Positions 29,743-39,284 of a stretch of 64,000 bases of DNA are shown here, one piece after another. Under the pieces are notes generated by a model. The model was not told the DNA's origin and searched no databases. It saw only the letters and a list, made by a program, of their open reading frames with translations. Position 1 is the first letter of the stretch. Each line of letters begins with the position of its first letter. The position numbers were made by a program, and so were the translations under genes. The stretch covers positions 62,001 through 126,000 of the forward strand of contig JAAESI010000038.1 of assembly GCA_024229515.1 (NCBI GenBank), given 5' to 3'. The DNA comes from Pseudomonadota bacterium (GTDB lineage: Bacteria; Myxococcota_A; UBA796; UBA9615).

Positions 29743-32549
29743 GCGTCCCCCTCCAGGGCCTGGCCGATGGCGGCGGCGAGGCGGTCCCCGTCGCTGTCCG
29801 GCGTGCGGCCTTCGAACACGTACTCGGGCATGGAACCGACGCGCTCCCAGCGGGCCGACGCGATGCGCGCGCCGAACGTCTGGATCGTCGATTCGACTTG
29901 GTGCGGAACCAGCGATGTCTCGTCGGATCCGCCCTTCTTGGTCGTCGCGAAGCGCCAGCGGATCGTGCAGCCGGTCTCCAACGGGGCGTCGATCCAGCCG
30001 ACCGCCTTGGCAGAGCCGCCGGTCAGCGTCTCCACCGCACGCAGCAGCAGCACCGCCTTCTTCCAGGGCACGACCGCCGCGACGCGGCCGAACTCGCGCT
30101 CGTCCGGCTCGGGACCGGAGACGCCCATGGCTTCTTCCCCGTTGCGCGCGGGCCACGCCCAGTGGTCCTCCCACCAGGCGAGGCACTCATCGTCCGTCAG
30201 GCGATCGCCGCCCGCCTCGACCAGCCGATCGACCACCTGCTGGCTCCCCTCGGGGAAGCCGTCGGGGTCGTAGAAGGCGAGGTAGACGATGCCCCCCTCA
30301 CGGGCGCGGTGCGCGTCCTGCAGGACCGTGCGGAAGCCGAGCGCGGTGGCGCCGGGGTAGACCATGCCGGCGGTGGGCCGCATCGCTCCCCGCAGCGCCT
30401 TGCCCAGGGCGATGGCGGCGCGGTCCATGTGGGGGAAGCGGAAGCCGACGAGGCGGAGTTCGCGGCTCGTGAGCGTGCGGAACGTGGCCATGACGGCGCG
30501 GGCCCCCGCGTCACCCCGAGCGAAGGGGAGCCAGGAAGGGCCGGCGGCGGAGCGGGGCAGGCGACCGCTCGTCCAGGCGCGCCCGTCGGCGAGGCGTCCG
30601 TCGACCGCCAGCAGCGGGTGCTCCCACATCCCATGCACCGCGGCGTGGGCGGCGAGCGCGCCTCCCTCGAGCCATTTGCGCACGGTCCCTTCCAGGAAGT
30701 CGCGCCCGAGGGTGGGGAGGAAGTGGCCTCGGAGCGAAAGCTCGGCGGCGAGGTCGACGCCGCGCCAGTCCAGGCCGGCCTGGATCACCCCGTCGTGGTA
30801 CTCGTGAACGACCAACGCCTCGGCATCGGGGTCGTCGATCGAGGGACCCGGAGCGGGGACTTCGTCGGGGAACAGCTTCCCCGGGTTCATGCGGCGATCG
30901 GGGTCGATGGCGGCGCGCGCGGCTTCGAACAGGGCCCGACCGTCGCCGTGCTCGGCGTCCATGAAGTCGCGCTTGAGCACCCCTACGCCGTGGTGGTGCG
31001 TGATCGTCGCGCCGACGGACAGCGCCGCCGCGAGCACCGCGTTCCAGGTCGTCTTGTAGAGCTCGGCGGCCCGCTCGGGGTCGGCGTGGTACCCGACGAG
31101 GGTGAAGTAGATCGAGCAGCCCTCGTGGTAGGCGTGGCTCAGGTGGGCCATCACGAGCACGTGGGGGGAAGCGGCGGCCCGCACCGCGTCGTACAGCGCC
31201 TCCACCTTCGTCCACGGCGCGGCCGTCTCCATGGTGTCGGCGAAGCCGCCGTTGCCCAGCAACTTGGGGAGCTTGAAGGAGACGTGGTAGCGGGTGCGCA
31301 GCCAGCGCTCGCCGGGGCCTGCCCCGAGGTCCACGCCGCCGAGGCGCCGGGCGGTCGCGATGACCCCCTCGAGCTGGTCGCGCGCGACGTCCTCTTCGCC
31401 TTCGGTACCGAAGATCGCGAGGCAGCGGCCGGGCAGCAGGCCGATCGTCTTGTTGAGCAGCGACGGGTTCGCGAGGAGCTTGTCGACCGGCAGGTTCTCC
31501 GGCTTCATCAAGTCCTTGAGCTTGTCGGAGATGAGCTTCTCCTTCACGCCCGCGAGCAGCCCCTCACCCTCGACGGAGCGGTGCCTGCGTCCCCGTCGGC
31601 GGAATCGCTTGAGCACGCCGTCGGCGACGGTGCCGGGGCTCACCACCGAGCCCATCACCCGGGGCGTCTCCTCCGCCTCGGGGGCCGCGTCGGCCTCGCC
31701 CTCGGCGTCGTTGGACTTCTGCATCGCCATCCAGGTGTCAAGCGGGTCGTACAGCCGCATCACGCTGGGGCGCATGCCGTTCTGGAGGATCTCGCGGAAC
31801 GCCTCGATCCCCGCCGCCACCGACGGGAAGCGCACGCCGCGCAGCTGCATCGACGGGGCCAGCGGGTGCACCCGCAGCCGCATCGAGGTGATCATCCCGA
31901 GCGTGCCCTCGGAGCCGATGAACAGCGGGCTCCAGTCCGTCGTCGGGCAGGACGGGTCCATCGACCCCGTCGAGACGATGCCGAGCTCCGGGGTGACCAC
32001 CCGCAGGCCCGTGACCATGTCCTCGATCTTTCCGTACCGGCTGCTCAACTGGCCGGCGCCGCGGGCCGCCACGCAGCCGCCGATGGAGCAGCAGTAGATC
32101 GACGAGGGGAAGTGTCCCAGGGTGTAGCCGGCGTCGTTGAGCCGCTCCTCCATCGTCTGGAGGATGAGGCCCGGGCCGACGGTCACCTGCAGCGATCCGT
32201 CATCCACCGGGTCGAGGGTGTCGAGCCGCTTCAGGTCGACGACCACCCCGCCGTACAGCGGGGCCGCGCCGCCGCACACGCCCGAGCCGGCGCCGTACGG
32301 GACCGCCGCCACGCCGTGACGGCCGAGCACCTGGACGACGCGTTCGACCGCAGCTTCGTCGACGGGCCGGACCACCGCCGCGGGGGGCGTCTCCAGCGGA
32401 ACGTTGCGCCGATCGCGGACCTCGACGGTCAAGCGGGGCCACAGGTCGCGGCTGTAGGCGAACAGGTCGGCGGGGCTCGCGCTGACGGCGTTGTCCCCGG
32501 CCGCAGCGCGGAGGTCGGTCAGCAGTTGGGTCAGTCCATCCGCGGGCAC
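29739..32549 (-). CDS. FAD-linked oxidase (VAO/AGPS-like) with a degenerate internal second copy
   Basis: 936 residues, nearly double the usual ~460-550. Residues ~55-230 are a PCMH FAD-binding domain (VPYGAGSGVCGG, GHFPSSIYCCSIGG, PLFIGSEGTLGMIT). The substrate domain follows, with the AGPS-like motif THHHGVGVLKRDF near 510. From about 640 the protein repeats itself in weakened form: GVRFPSVAAGIEAF...GMRPSVMRLYDP (238-269) against VGFRFPHMDRAAIAL...AMRPTAGMVYPG (~698-731). The second copy lacks the glycine-rich FAD loops. It is coupled to the Fe-S protein downstream. Substrate unknown; a 2-hydroxyacid or glycerol-ether type substrate is conceivable. Confidence 0.85.
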   Translation of the reverse strand: MPADGLTQLLTDLRAAAGDNAVSASPADLFAYSRDLWPRLTVEVRDRRNVPLETPPAAVVRPVDEAAVERVVQVLGRHGVAAVPYGAGSGVCGGAAPLYGGVVVDLKRLDTLDPVDDGSLQVTVGPGLILQTMEERLNDAGYTLGHFPSSIYCCSIGGCVAARGAGQLSSRYGKIEDMVTGLRVVTPELGIVSTGSMDPSCPTTDWSPLFIGSEGTLGMITSMRLRVHPLAPSMQLRGVRFPSVAAGIEAFREILQNGMRPSVMRLYDPLDTWMAMQKSNDAEGEADAAPEAEETPRVMGSVVSPGTVADGVLKRFRRRGRRHRSVEGEGLLAGVKEKLISDKLKDLMKPENLPVDKLLANPSLLNKTIGLLPGRCLAIFGTEGEEDVARDQLEGVIATARRLGGVDLGAGPGERWLRTRYHVSFKLPKLLGNGGFADTMETAAPWTKVEALYDAVRAAASPHVLVMAHLSHAYHEGCSIYFTLVGYHADPERAAELYKTTWNAVLAAALSVGATITHHHGVGVLKRDFMDAEHGDGRALFEAARAAIDPDRRMNPGKLFPDEVPAPGPSIDDPDAEALVVHEYHDGVIQAGLDWRGVDLAAELSLRGHFLPTLGRDFLEGTVRKWLEGGALAAHAAVHGMWEHPLLAVDGRLADGRAWTSGRLPRSAAGPSWLPFARGDAGARAVMATFRTLTSRELRLVGFRFPHMDRAAIALGKALRGAMRPTAGMVYPGATALGFRTVLQDAHRAREGGIVYLAFYDPDGFPEGSQQVVDRLVEAGGDRLTDDECLAWWEDHWAWPARNGEEAMGVSGPEPDEREFGRVAAVVPWKKAVLLLRAVETLTGGSAKAVGWIDAPLETGCTIRWRFATTKKGGSDETSLVPHQVESTIQTFGARIASARWERVGSMPEYVFEGRTPDSDGDRLAAAIGQALEGDA

Positions 32550-32588
32550 CGGCGGAGGATAGACGAACGGGGGTATCGTTCGCGCGCG

Positions 32589-33392
32589 ATGGCGAACCGT
32601 CGAGCAGGCGAACGACGAGGGGACGAGCGTCGCACCTTTCGGAGCGAGGGCGGCCGCCGCGACGAGCAGAACAACCGGCGCACCGGTGTGCGCAAGTTTC
32701 TGCTCCCCGCGCTCCTGGTGTTGATCCCCCTGCTCGTGGGGCTAGCCTGGCGTACGGCGATCCTCGCGCCGCGTCGGGCGGCGGAGATCCGGGCCACTGA
32801 GGTCCGCGACGACGTGGCCTCGCTGGCGGGCCGCACTGCGCTGCCGATGCTCCAACTCCCCGGAGGGCCCGCGCCCTCACCGCTGCCCCCGGGCGATCCG
32901 CTCCCGGAGTTGACCCGGGACGAGCAGGTGCTCGTCGCCGAGGTCCACGACCGCCTGTCGCCGTCGCTTCGGGCCGCCCCCACCCTGGCCGTCGTGCCCG
33001 CGACGCTCGGGTCCGCGCGCTTCCTTGCGGGGAACGAACGCGGCGCCCGCAAGGCGTGGGAGTCCCTGCTGGCGGTCGGCGGAGCGCCCGAACAGGCGGC
33101 GGCCCGCGTCGGGTTGGGCGTCATCGCCATCCGCATGGGGGCCTCGTTGGAGGATCCCCAGGACCAAGCCTTCGCGTTCACCGAGGCGCTCCGGCACCTG
33201 GACCGGGTCACCTCGGACGACGACGTGGGCGCGGCTGCCCGCTTCGATCGCGCCGTCGCCCTCGCCCTGCTGGACCGCCCCGACGACGCTCGCGCCCAGG
33301 CCGCGGGGCTGGAGCCGGCGGTCCTCGAAACGCTCCATCAGTGGCTCGATCAGGGGGCACCCCCTGCTACCCTGATGGAGGAGGTCCAGTAG
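32589..33392 (+). CDS. Single-span membrane protein with TPR-like C-terminus
   Basis: 267 residues. A highly basic N-terminus (RRAGERRGDERRTFRSEGGR) precedes one transmembrane helix (FLLPALLVLIPLLVGLAW), then a Pro/Gly linker. The helical repeat part shows TPR character (ARFLAGNERGARKAWESLLA, AFTEALRHLDRV, FDRAVALALLDRPDDARAQ). It could be a scaffold that presents TPRs to the periplasm. Divergent from the FAD oxidase across 39 bp; the next gene starts 2 bp after its stop. Confidence 0.7.
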   Translation: MANRRAGERRGDERRTFRSEGGRRDEQNNRRTGVRKFLLPALLVLIPLLVGLAWRTAILAPRRAAEIRATEVRDDVASLAGRTALPMLQLPGGPAPSPLPPGDPLPELTRDEQVLVAEVHDRLSPSLRAAPTLAVVPATLGSARFLAGNERGARKAWESLLAVGGAPEQAAARVGLGVIAIRMGASLEDPQDQAFAFTEALRHLDRVTSDDDVGAAARFDRAVALALLDRPDDARAQAAGLEPAVLETLHQWLDQGAPPATLMEEVQ

Positions 33393-33394
33393 CG

Positions 33395-34087
33395 GTGGCT
33401 CGGCTCGATCGTGACAGCAAGAAGGTCAAACAGACGCTGGAGCTGCTGGCGCAGTTCATCCAGATCACGAAGAACGAGTACGACATGTACTTCATGGGCA
33501 TCCAGCGGATGCCCCCGACCGACAAGGAGCGGGAGGTCAAACGTATCCTCCGCGAGCTGACCGACGGCTACATCACCAACACCGCCCAACGCTTCCAGCT
33601 CCGCGTCCTGCGCGCCCGCTACAACACGCTGAAGGTGCTGTGGCACCGCACGGTCAAGGAGATCGAGAACGGCACGTACAAGAAGCACCGCTTCATGGCG
33701 GACAAGCGCAGCGCCGCCGAGGTGAAGGCGGCGGTCGATGAGGCGCGGGCCGTGCGCGAGCAGATCAAGGCCCTCAGCCGCGGCGAGGAGATCGACGAGG
33801 CCCCTACCGAGCAGGTGGCGACGATCGAAGAGCGTCCCAAGGCTCGCAAGAAGCCGGCGCCGAAGCGCGGCGGAGGCCACGCGGCGGGTAGCCAGGAGCT
33901 CGCCAACGAGTTCGCCGCCGTGCGCAAGTCGTTGGGACTCAACGGAAAGGTCAGCTCCTCGGCGCTGGAGGCGCGCCTCCGCAAGCACGCTGAGATCGTG
34001 AAGGAGCGGACCGGCGCGAAGGAAGTCCGCTTCAAGGTCGTTGCCGAGAACGGCAAGCCCCGGGTCAAGGCAATCCCCGTCAAGTAG
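33395..34087 (+). CDS. Conserved protein resembling the MXAN_5187 C-terminal family
   Basis: 230 residues. The start is GTG 33395, preceded by GGAGGT at 33378-33384 inside the previous gene. The N-terminal ~100 residues (NEYDMYFMGIQRMPPTDKER, TAQRFQLRVLRARYN, LWHRTVKEIENGTYKKH) recall the myxobacterial MXAN_5187 C-terminal domain, recognised from memory. A Lys/Pro-rich linker (KARKKPAPKRGGG) leads to a second conserved block (GAKEVRFKVVAENGKPRVKA) that looks like a small beta sheet. Cytoplasmic; role unknown. Confidence 0.75.
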   Translation: MARLDRDSKKVKQTLELLAQFIQITKNEYDMYFMGIQRMPPTDKEREVKRILRELTDGYITNTAQRFQLRVLRARYNTLKVLWHRTVKEIENGTYKKHRFMADKRSAAEVKAAVDEARAVREQIKALSRGEEIDEAPTEQVATIEERPKARKKPAPKRGGGHAAGSQELANEFAAVRKSLGLNGKVSSSALEARLRKHAEIVKERTGAKEVRFKVVAENGKPRVKAIPVK

Positions 34088-34097
34088 CCTCCCCGCG

Positions 34098-34658
34098 ATG
34101 AAGAAGCAGCAAGCGGCTCTCTACGCCTTCGCGGTGGCCCTCCCGTTCATCCTGTTCTACGGCGTGGCGCTGGTGCTCCCGCCGAAGTTCGAGAACCACA
34201 GCGAAGGCGACGTGCAGGCCCCGGCGGACCTCGTGTTCGATCTCCTCACCACCACCGACGGGTTGGGGGAGTGGACGTTGTGGGCCGCGGACACCGTCGG
34301 GGGGCTGACCGGCGCCGCCGCCGAGGGGCCGACCTCGGGGATCGGGACCACCTATGCCTGGAGCATCGACGGGATGCCCTGGGGGACGATCACGGTCCGG
34401 GAGGCGGAGCGGCCCACGCGGGTGCTGTTCATGGTCGATTACGGCGGGCGCACGATCGAGCGCGAGATCCTCCTGGAAGCGGCCGGCACCACCACCACGC
34501 TGGACTGGTCCGAGCGGCACTACGTGCCCAAGCCGCTGGACCGCTGGCTCGGCCTGTTCATGGACGAAGCCATCGAAGACGACATCAACCAATCCATCGC
34601 CGCCATTGGCGATGCCGCTGCCGTCCGGTGGCAGACCCGATCTAAGGTGACGCCATGA
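34098..34658 (+). CDS. Membrane-anchored SRPBCC (START-like) protein
   Basis: 186 residues. An N-terminal signal anchor (LYAFAVALPFILFYGVALVL) is followed by a polyketide cyclase/START-like domain: VQAPADLVFDLLTTTDGLGE at the start, WSIDGMPWGTITVREAE, and YGGRTIEREILLEAAGTTTT. The final amphipathic helix ends the helix-grip fold (DEAIEDDINQSIAAIGDAA). Such domains bind small hydrophobic ligands. It overlaps the next start by ATGA and follows the 33395 gene by 10 bp. Confidence 0.8.
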   Translation: MKKQQAALYAFAVALPFILFYGVALVLPPKFENHSEGDVQAPADLVFDLLTTTDGLGEWTLWAADTVGGLTGAAAEGPTSGIGTTYAWSIDGMPWGTITVREAERPTRVLFMVDYGGRTIEREILLEAAGTTTTLDWSERHYVPKPLDRWLGLFMDEAIEDDINQSIAAIGDAAAVRWQTRSKVTP

Positions 34659-36733
34659 GGACCTTCGTACCCCTGCTGATCGCTCTGCTGCTCCCCACGT
34701 CGGCCCTGGCCCAGGTCTGCGGAGACGCCGTCATTGAGTCCCCGGAGCAGTGCGACGACAACAACGCCATCGCTGGCGACGGTTGCTCGGACACCTGCGA
34801 GATCGAGACGGCGTTCTACTGCAACGACCCGTTCGACCTGAACGAGGCGTCCACGGAGGAGTGGGGAGCGAGCTCGTCGTGGTCCATCACCAACGGCGGC
34901 CTGCACGCGACCCAGCTCACCAACACCGCGGCGTCGGTGCTGGTGCTGGACAACTTCGACCCGAGCTTTGTGCCCGCGACGTTCGACACCGGCGTGCTCG
35001 TCACCACCGATGACGACTTCATCGGCTACGCGATCGGCATCGAAGCCGGCGATTCGACCGACCCCACCGCCGACTTCCTCCTCATCGACTGGAAGCAGGC
35101 GAGCCAGAGCGCGTTCAGCACCACCGCAGCGGTTGGGCTGTCGCTCTCGCGGGTCACCGGGGTGCCGAGCAACGGGGACTTCTGGGGCCACAACAACGGC
35201 GTCCAGGAGCTGGCCCGGGGCGCGACCCTCGGCTCGGTCGGCTGGAGCGATCTGGCGGTCTACGAGTTCGAGATCGTCTACGACGGCGACTCGATCCAGC
35301 TGTACGTCGACGGCAGCCTGGAGATCGACCTCGACGAGACCACGGCGGGCGTGCCCTTCCCCGACAGCGGCAACCTCGGCGTCTACTGCTTCTCGCAGCA
35401 GGGCGCCGTGTTCGAGTGGACGGGCAACGAGGCGTCGGTCTGTTCCAGCGTGTGCGGCGACGGCCTCATCGCCTCGGACGAAGACTGCGACGACGCGGAC
35501 TCCGACGCCGGCGACGGCTGCGACGATTCCTGCGCTATCGAGCCGGGCTTCACGTGCGTCGGCGAGCCGAGCGTGTGTGAGGACGACGCGGACTCCGACG
35601 GGGTGCCGGACGTCGACGACAACTGCCCCGACGATCCCAACGTCGACCAGGCGGACGGTGACGGCGACGGTCAGGGCGACATCTGCGACCCGTGCCCGAT
35701 CGACAACCCGGACGACCCCGACGGCGACGGCGTCTGCACCAGCGTGGACATCTGCGACGGTGACGATGCCAGCGGCGACACCGACGGCGACCTCGTCTGC
35801 GACGACATCGACCCGTGCCCCATCGACAACCCGGACGACACGGACGGCGACGGCGTGTGCGACAGCGTGGACGTCTGCGACGGCAACGACGTCACCGGCG
35901 ACGTGGACGGCGACGGCGTGTGCGACGACATCGACCCCTGCCCGCTGAACAACCCGGACGACACGGACGGCGACGGCGTCTGCGACAGCGCCGACCCCTG
36001 CCCCCTGGACAACCCGGACGACACCGACGGCGACGGCGTCTGCGACTCCACGGATCCGTGCCCCGCGGACAACCCGGACGACAGCGACGGCGACGGGCAG
36101 TGCGACAGCACCGACCCCTGCCCGGCGGACAACCCCGACGACACCGACGGTGACGGCGTGTGCGACTCCATCGATCCGTGCCCGGCCGACAACCCGGACG
36201 ACAGCGACGGCGACGGCGTGTGCGACACCGTGGACGTGTGCGACGGCGACGACGCCTCCGGGGACAGCGACAGTGACGGGGTCTGCGACGACATCGACCC
36301 CTGCCCCGTCGATGCGCCCGACGACACGGACGGCGACGGCGTCTGCGATTCGGACGACCTGTGCCCGCTGGACAACCCGGACGACACGGACGGCGACGGG
36401 GTCTGCGACAGCGACGACCTCTGCTTCGGCGACGACGCGACGGGCGACTACGACAACGACGGCGCCTGCGACGACGTGGATCCTCCGCCGGGCGACGACG
36501 ACGACAGCGCGGGTGACGACGACGACAGCGCGGGCGACGACGACGACGCCACCGACGACGACGACAGCGCCTCGACGGGCGACGACGATGACGCCACGGG
36601 CGACGACGACGACATCGCGATCGACGAGCCCGGCCCCGAGTGTGGGTGCGCGGCGGCTCCGGGCGGCAACGCTCCGGCCGGCCTGCTCCTGCTGCTTCCC
36701 GCGGCCTTGCTGATGCGTCGACGCCGCGCCTGA
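34655..36733 (+). CDS. MYXO-CTERM surface protein with myxobacterial Cys-rich repeats and TSP3 repeats
   Basis: 692 residues. Signal peptide MRTFVPLLIALLLPTSALAQ. There are two myxo disulfide repeats (CGDAVIESPEQCDDNNAIAG and CGDGLIASDEDCDDADSDAG), flanking a beta-sandwich region of ~180 residues that looks like a lectin/concanavalin-type fold (DLAVYEFEIVYDGDSIQLYV). About 17 TSP3-like repeats (NPDDTDGDGVCDS..PCP) form an acidic rod, ending in DDDDSAG runs. The C-terminus has CGCAAAPG, a leucine-rich helix and MRRRRA, a textbook MYXO-CTERM sorting signal. Confidence 0.9.
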   Translation: MRTFVPLLIALLLPTSALAQVCGDAVIESPEQCDDNNAIAGDGCSDTCEIETAFYCNDPFDLNEASTEEWGASSSWSITNGGLHATQLTNTAASVLVLDNFDPSFVPATFDTGVLVTTDDDFIGYAIGIEAGDSTDPTADFLLIDWKQASQSAFSTTAAVGLSLSRVTGVPSNGDFWGHNNGVQELARGATLGSVGWSDLAVYEFEIVYDGDSIQLYVDGSLEIDLDETTAGVPFPDSGNLGVYCFSQQGAVFEWTGNEASVCSSVCGDGLIASDEDCDDADSDAGDGCDDSCAIEPGFTCVGEPSVCEDDADSDGVPDVDDNCPDDPNVDQADGDGDGQGDICDPCPIDNPDDPDGDGVCTSVDICDGDDASGDTDGDLVCDDIDPCPIDNPDDTDGDGVCDSVDVCDGNDVTGDVDGDGVCDDIDPCPLNNPDDTDGDGVCDSADPCPLDNPDDTDGDGVCDSTDPCPADNPDDSDGDGQCDSTDPCPADNPDDTDGDGVCDSIDPCPADNPDDSDGDGVCDTVDVCDGDDASGDSDSDGVCDDIDPCPVDAPDDTDGDGVCDSDDLCPLDNPDDTDGDGVCDSDDLCFGDDATGDYDNDGACDDVDPPPGDDDDSAGDDDDSAGDDDDATDDDDSASTGDDDDATGDDDDIAIDEPGPECGCAAAPGGNAPAGLLLLLPAALLMRRRRA

Positions 36734-37737
36734 TGCGGGCGGCGGTTCTTCACGCCTTCGGCGGTCCCGAGCAACTCTCCATCGAGGAGGCGCCGGACCC
36801 CGTCGCGGGTCCGCGGGACGTGCTCGTGCAGGTGCATGCCACGTCGGTGAACCCGATCGACTTCAAGGTCCGCAAGGGCTACCAGCGAGGGGCCGTGTGG
36901 CGCCGTCCGCCGATGATCCTGGGGATGGACGTCAGCGGGGTGGTGGTCGCCACCGGCGCTCGCGTCACCCGGTTTCGGGTGGGGGACGAGGTCATCAGCA
37001 GCCCCAGCCACATGCGGCCGGGCACCAACGCCGAGCTGGTCGCCATCGACGAGAAGGAGTGCGCCCGCAAGCCGACGTCGATCTCGCACCTGGAGGCGGC
37101 GACCCTGCCGCTGGTGGGGCTGACGGCGTGGGGCTGCCTCGTCGACGGCGCGAAGATGAAGGCGGGCGAGTCGCTCCTCATCCAGGCCGGTAGCGGTGGC
37201 GTGGGCACGTTCGCGATCCAGCTGGCGGCGACGGGCGGCGTGCACGTGGCGACGACCTGCAGCGGGCGCAACGCCGAGTTCGTGACGTCCCTCGGTGCGG
37301 AGACGGTCATCGACTACACGAAGGACAAGTTCGAGGAGGTGCTGCCGCCCCAGGACGCGATCCTGGAGTGCATGGGCGGGGACATCGCCAAGCGCTCGAT
37401 GGACGTGCTCAAGCCGGGCGGTCGGTTCGCCTCGATCAACGTCGGGCTGGACGCCCGCGCCCAGCGGATGAACCCGTACCTCGCCTTCGGGGTGACGATC
37501 GTGGCGACCGCGGGGTTCGTCATCGGCACGTTCATCAAGAGCGGCACGAAGGTCTACCCCGTGGTGCGCAAGGCGGACGGCCCGGGGCGGCTCACGCGCA
37601 TCTCCGAGATGGTCGACGCCGGCCAGATCCGGGCGGTCATCGATCGCACGTTCCCGTTGAGCGAGATCGCCGATGCGCACCGGTACTGCGAGACCGGGCG
37701 GGTGCGCGGCAAGGTCGCCATCGAGGTTCGTCAGTAG
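36733..37737 (+). CDS. NADPH:quinone reductase-like zinc-free alcohol dehydrogenase (MDR family)
   Basis: 334 residues. GroES-like N-terminal domain (PGPRDVLVQVHATSVNPIDFK-type start, ILGMDVSGVV) and Rossmann domain with the NADPH motif AGSGGVGTFAIQLA. The zinc-binding cysteines and histidines of classical ADHs are absent. Closest to quinone oxidoreductase/reticulon-4-interacting-protein-like members; substrate unknown. The ATG shares one base with the MYXO-CTERM gene's stop (TGATG), so expression is probably coupled although the functions look unrelated. Confidence 0.9.
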   Translation: MRAAVLHAFGGPEQLSIEEAPDPVAGPRDVLVQVHATSVNPIDFKVRKGYQRGAVWRRPPMILGMDVSGVVVATGARVTRFRVGDEVISSPSHMRPGTNAELVAIDEKECARKPTSISHLEAATLPLVGLTAWGCLVDGAKMKAGESLLIQAGSGGVGTFAIQLAATGGVHVATTCSGRNAEFVTSLGAETVIDYTKDKFEEVLPPQDAILECMGGDIAKRSMDVLKPGGRFASINVGLDARAQRMNPYLAFGVTIVATAGFVIGTFIKSGTKVYPVVRKADGPGRLTRISEMVDAGQIRAVIDRTFPLSEIADAHRYCETGRVRGKVAIEVRQ

Positions 37738-37763
37738 ACTGGTTATCGAAGAGGAGGGGAGTG

Positions 37764-38732
37764 ATGACGCCGACGACGCGAGGGATGCTCGGACTGCTGG
37801 TAGGGATTGGCATGTCCTTCAGCCCATCGGCGGCCGAAGCCGGGCTGACCTTCGACACCTACGAACTGGCTCCTGCCGAGTTGGATCTGCCCTCGCATGA
37901 GGGACTGGCGATTCGGGCGCTCGGCTGGGAGCCTGATCGTGTGGAGAAGGCCCTCCTCACCGCCCTCACCGATGGGTACCGGGGGGCGAAGCACAAGCAC
38001 ATCGTCGGTGGGTACGACGTTGAGACCGCCGGACCGAATGCTCAATCGATCATCACGCTGAATGAGGGCGAGGCTCCGCCGCCGAACACGCTAGTGCTCG
38101 AGGTGACGGCTCGCGAGCCCACGGCCGAGGATAAACTCAAACACCGGCGCGTGCGCTACGACCACCAGTGGCGGATTGTCCGCCGCACGGAGTTGAGACT
38201 CGACTTCCAGGTCATCGACCCTTCGAACCGGAGCGTAGCGGCCTCGTCCACGGTCAGTCGGGTCCCCAAGAGGGAGCCGAGCATCTGGCACACAGACGAG
38301 GAAGGGGCGGTTGCGTCGGCGCCATCGGCGTCGGAGATGGCAATCGAGGTGCTCGACGACGCGATCCGCGAAATCGCGGACGCGGTGGCACCCCGGTGGC
38401 AGCGGCGGAAGTACACGTTCGCGGCCTCAGACCTGGGGAAGTCCGCAGTCGACGCCTTGATCGAGTCTCGCCGCGTAAGGGAGGGCGCAGAGCGGCTGGT
38501 CGCGGTCGCTCGCCAGCACCCGAACCTGGCTGCAGAGCAGTTCAATGCCGCCCTCGTGCTCGCGCTCATCAAGGACTTCGTTGGAGCGCGCGAGGCGCTC
38601 CAACGTGCCCGCGCCGTGGACGACAAGGCGCCGTACAAGAAGCTCGCGGAGAAGCTGCCGGAATGGGAGAGGCAGTTCAAACAGCTGACCGCCGCGGGCT
38701 TTCCGATCCAGCCGATCGCGCTCGGGAACTGA
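37764..38732 (+). CDS. Secreted protein of unknown function with TPR-like end
   Basis: 322 residues. GAGGAGGGG lies just upstream of the ATG at 37764. Signal peptide MTPTTRGMLGLLVGIGMSF.. followed by AEA. The middle is beta-rich (LVLEVTAREPTAEDKLKHRR, RTELRLDFQVIDPSNRSVAA). A helical part (VLDDAIREIADAVAPRWQRR) precedes a TPR-like end (FNAALVLALIKDFVGAREAL). The layout recalls lipoproteins that bind or assemble envelope components, but I recognise no family. Codons ending in A or T appear somewhat more often than in neighbours. Confidence 0.7.
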   Translation: MTPTTRGMLGLLVGIGMSFSPSAAEAGLTFDTYELAPAELDLPSHEGLAIRALGWEPDRVEKALLTALTDGYRGAKHKHIVGGYDVETAGPNAQSIITLNEGEAPPPNTLVLEVTAREPTAEDKLKHRRVRYDHQWRIVRRTELRLDFQVIDPSNRSVAASSTVSRVPKREPSIWHTDEEGAVASAPSASEMAIEVLDDAIREIADAVAPRWQRRKYTFAASDLGKSAVDALIESRRVREGAERLVAVARQHPNLAAEQFNAALVLALIKDFVGAREALQRARAVDDKAPYKKLAEKLPEWERQFKQLTAAGFPIQPIALGN

Positions 38733-38774
38733 CCCCTTTCGTTCGTGATGGCGCTGGGGCCCCAGGGTGGAATC

Positions 38775-39260
38775 ATGAGACGACTGCTCCTCCTGCTCGC
38801 CTTCCTCGCCGCCTGCGCCCCGACGGGCGGCATCCCCCGCGGTGGCGCCAACATCCCCGACCCCAACGGGGGCGACGACGACGACGCCACCGGTGACGAC
38901 GACGCGATCGACTCGACCGAGGTCGACGGCTGGAGCGACAACCTCAGCGCGCTGTTCACCCTGTACGACGACGAGTGGCTGCTGGTGATCGCCGACGACG
39001 GCGACATCTGCATCGACGGCGCCGGCGGTCCCTCGGCGATCTACGTCTGGGGCCTGCCGTTTGAGGGCGGGACGTTCGACGTCGACGAGCTCACCGTGCA
39101 CGGCTGCGATTGGCTCGGCCAGGCGGACACCGGGACGATCACCTTCGGCGGCGTGCTGCCCGACTTCTCGGGCGAGTTCGAGTTCCACTTCGGCAGTGTC
39201 GTGCGGACCGGTCAGTTCGTGGATCCCGAGCGCTGCACCGATATCCCCGACTGGGGGTAG
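38775..39260 (+). CDS. Small lipoprotein with Asp-rich linker
   Basis: 161 residues. Lipobox LAAC (MRRLLLLLAFLAAC), then a Gly/Pro and Asp linker (GGDDDDATGDDDA) as in other lipoproteins of this window. The globular part is beta-rich with two Cys (ICIDGAGGPSAIYVWGLPFE, ELTVHGCDWLG) and ends ERCTDIPDWG. No family recognised. The longer in-frame start at 38745 would add ten residues that spoil the signal peptide. Confidence 0.72.
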   Translation: MRRLLLLLAFLAACAPTGGIPRGGANIPDPNGGDDDDATGDDDAIDSTEVDGWSDNLSALFTLYDDEWLLVIADDGDICIDGAGGPSAIYVWGLPFEGGTFDVDELTVHGCDWLGQADTGTITFGGVLPDFSGEFEFHFGSVVRTGQFVDPERCTDIPDWG

Positions 39261-39284
39261 GCAGGTCTCTTCGGTGGAGGGCCG

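Noticed and set aside
29898-32588. Plus-strand open frame continuing into the TPR membrane protein
   Set aside because: Antisense to the FAD oxidase; only the part from ATG 32589 has a signal-anchor and protein-like composition.
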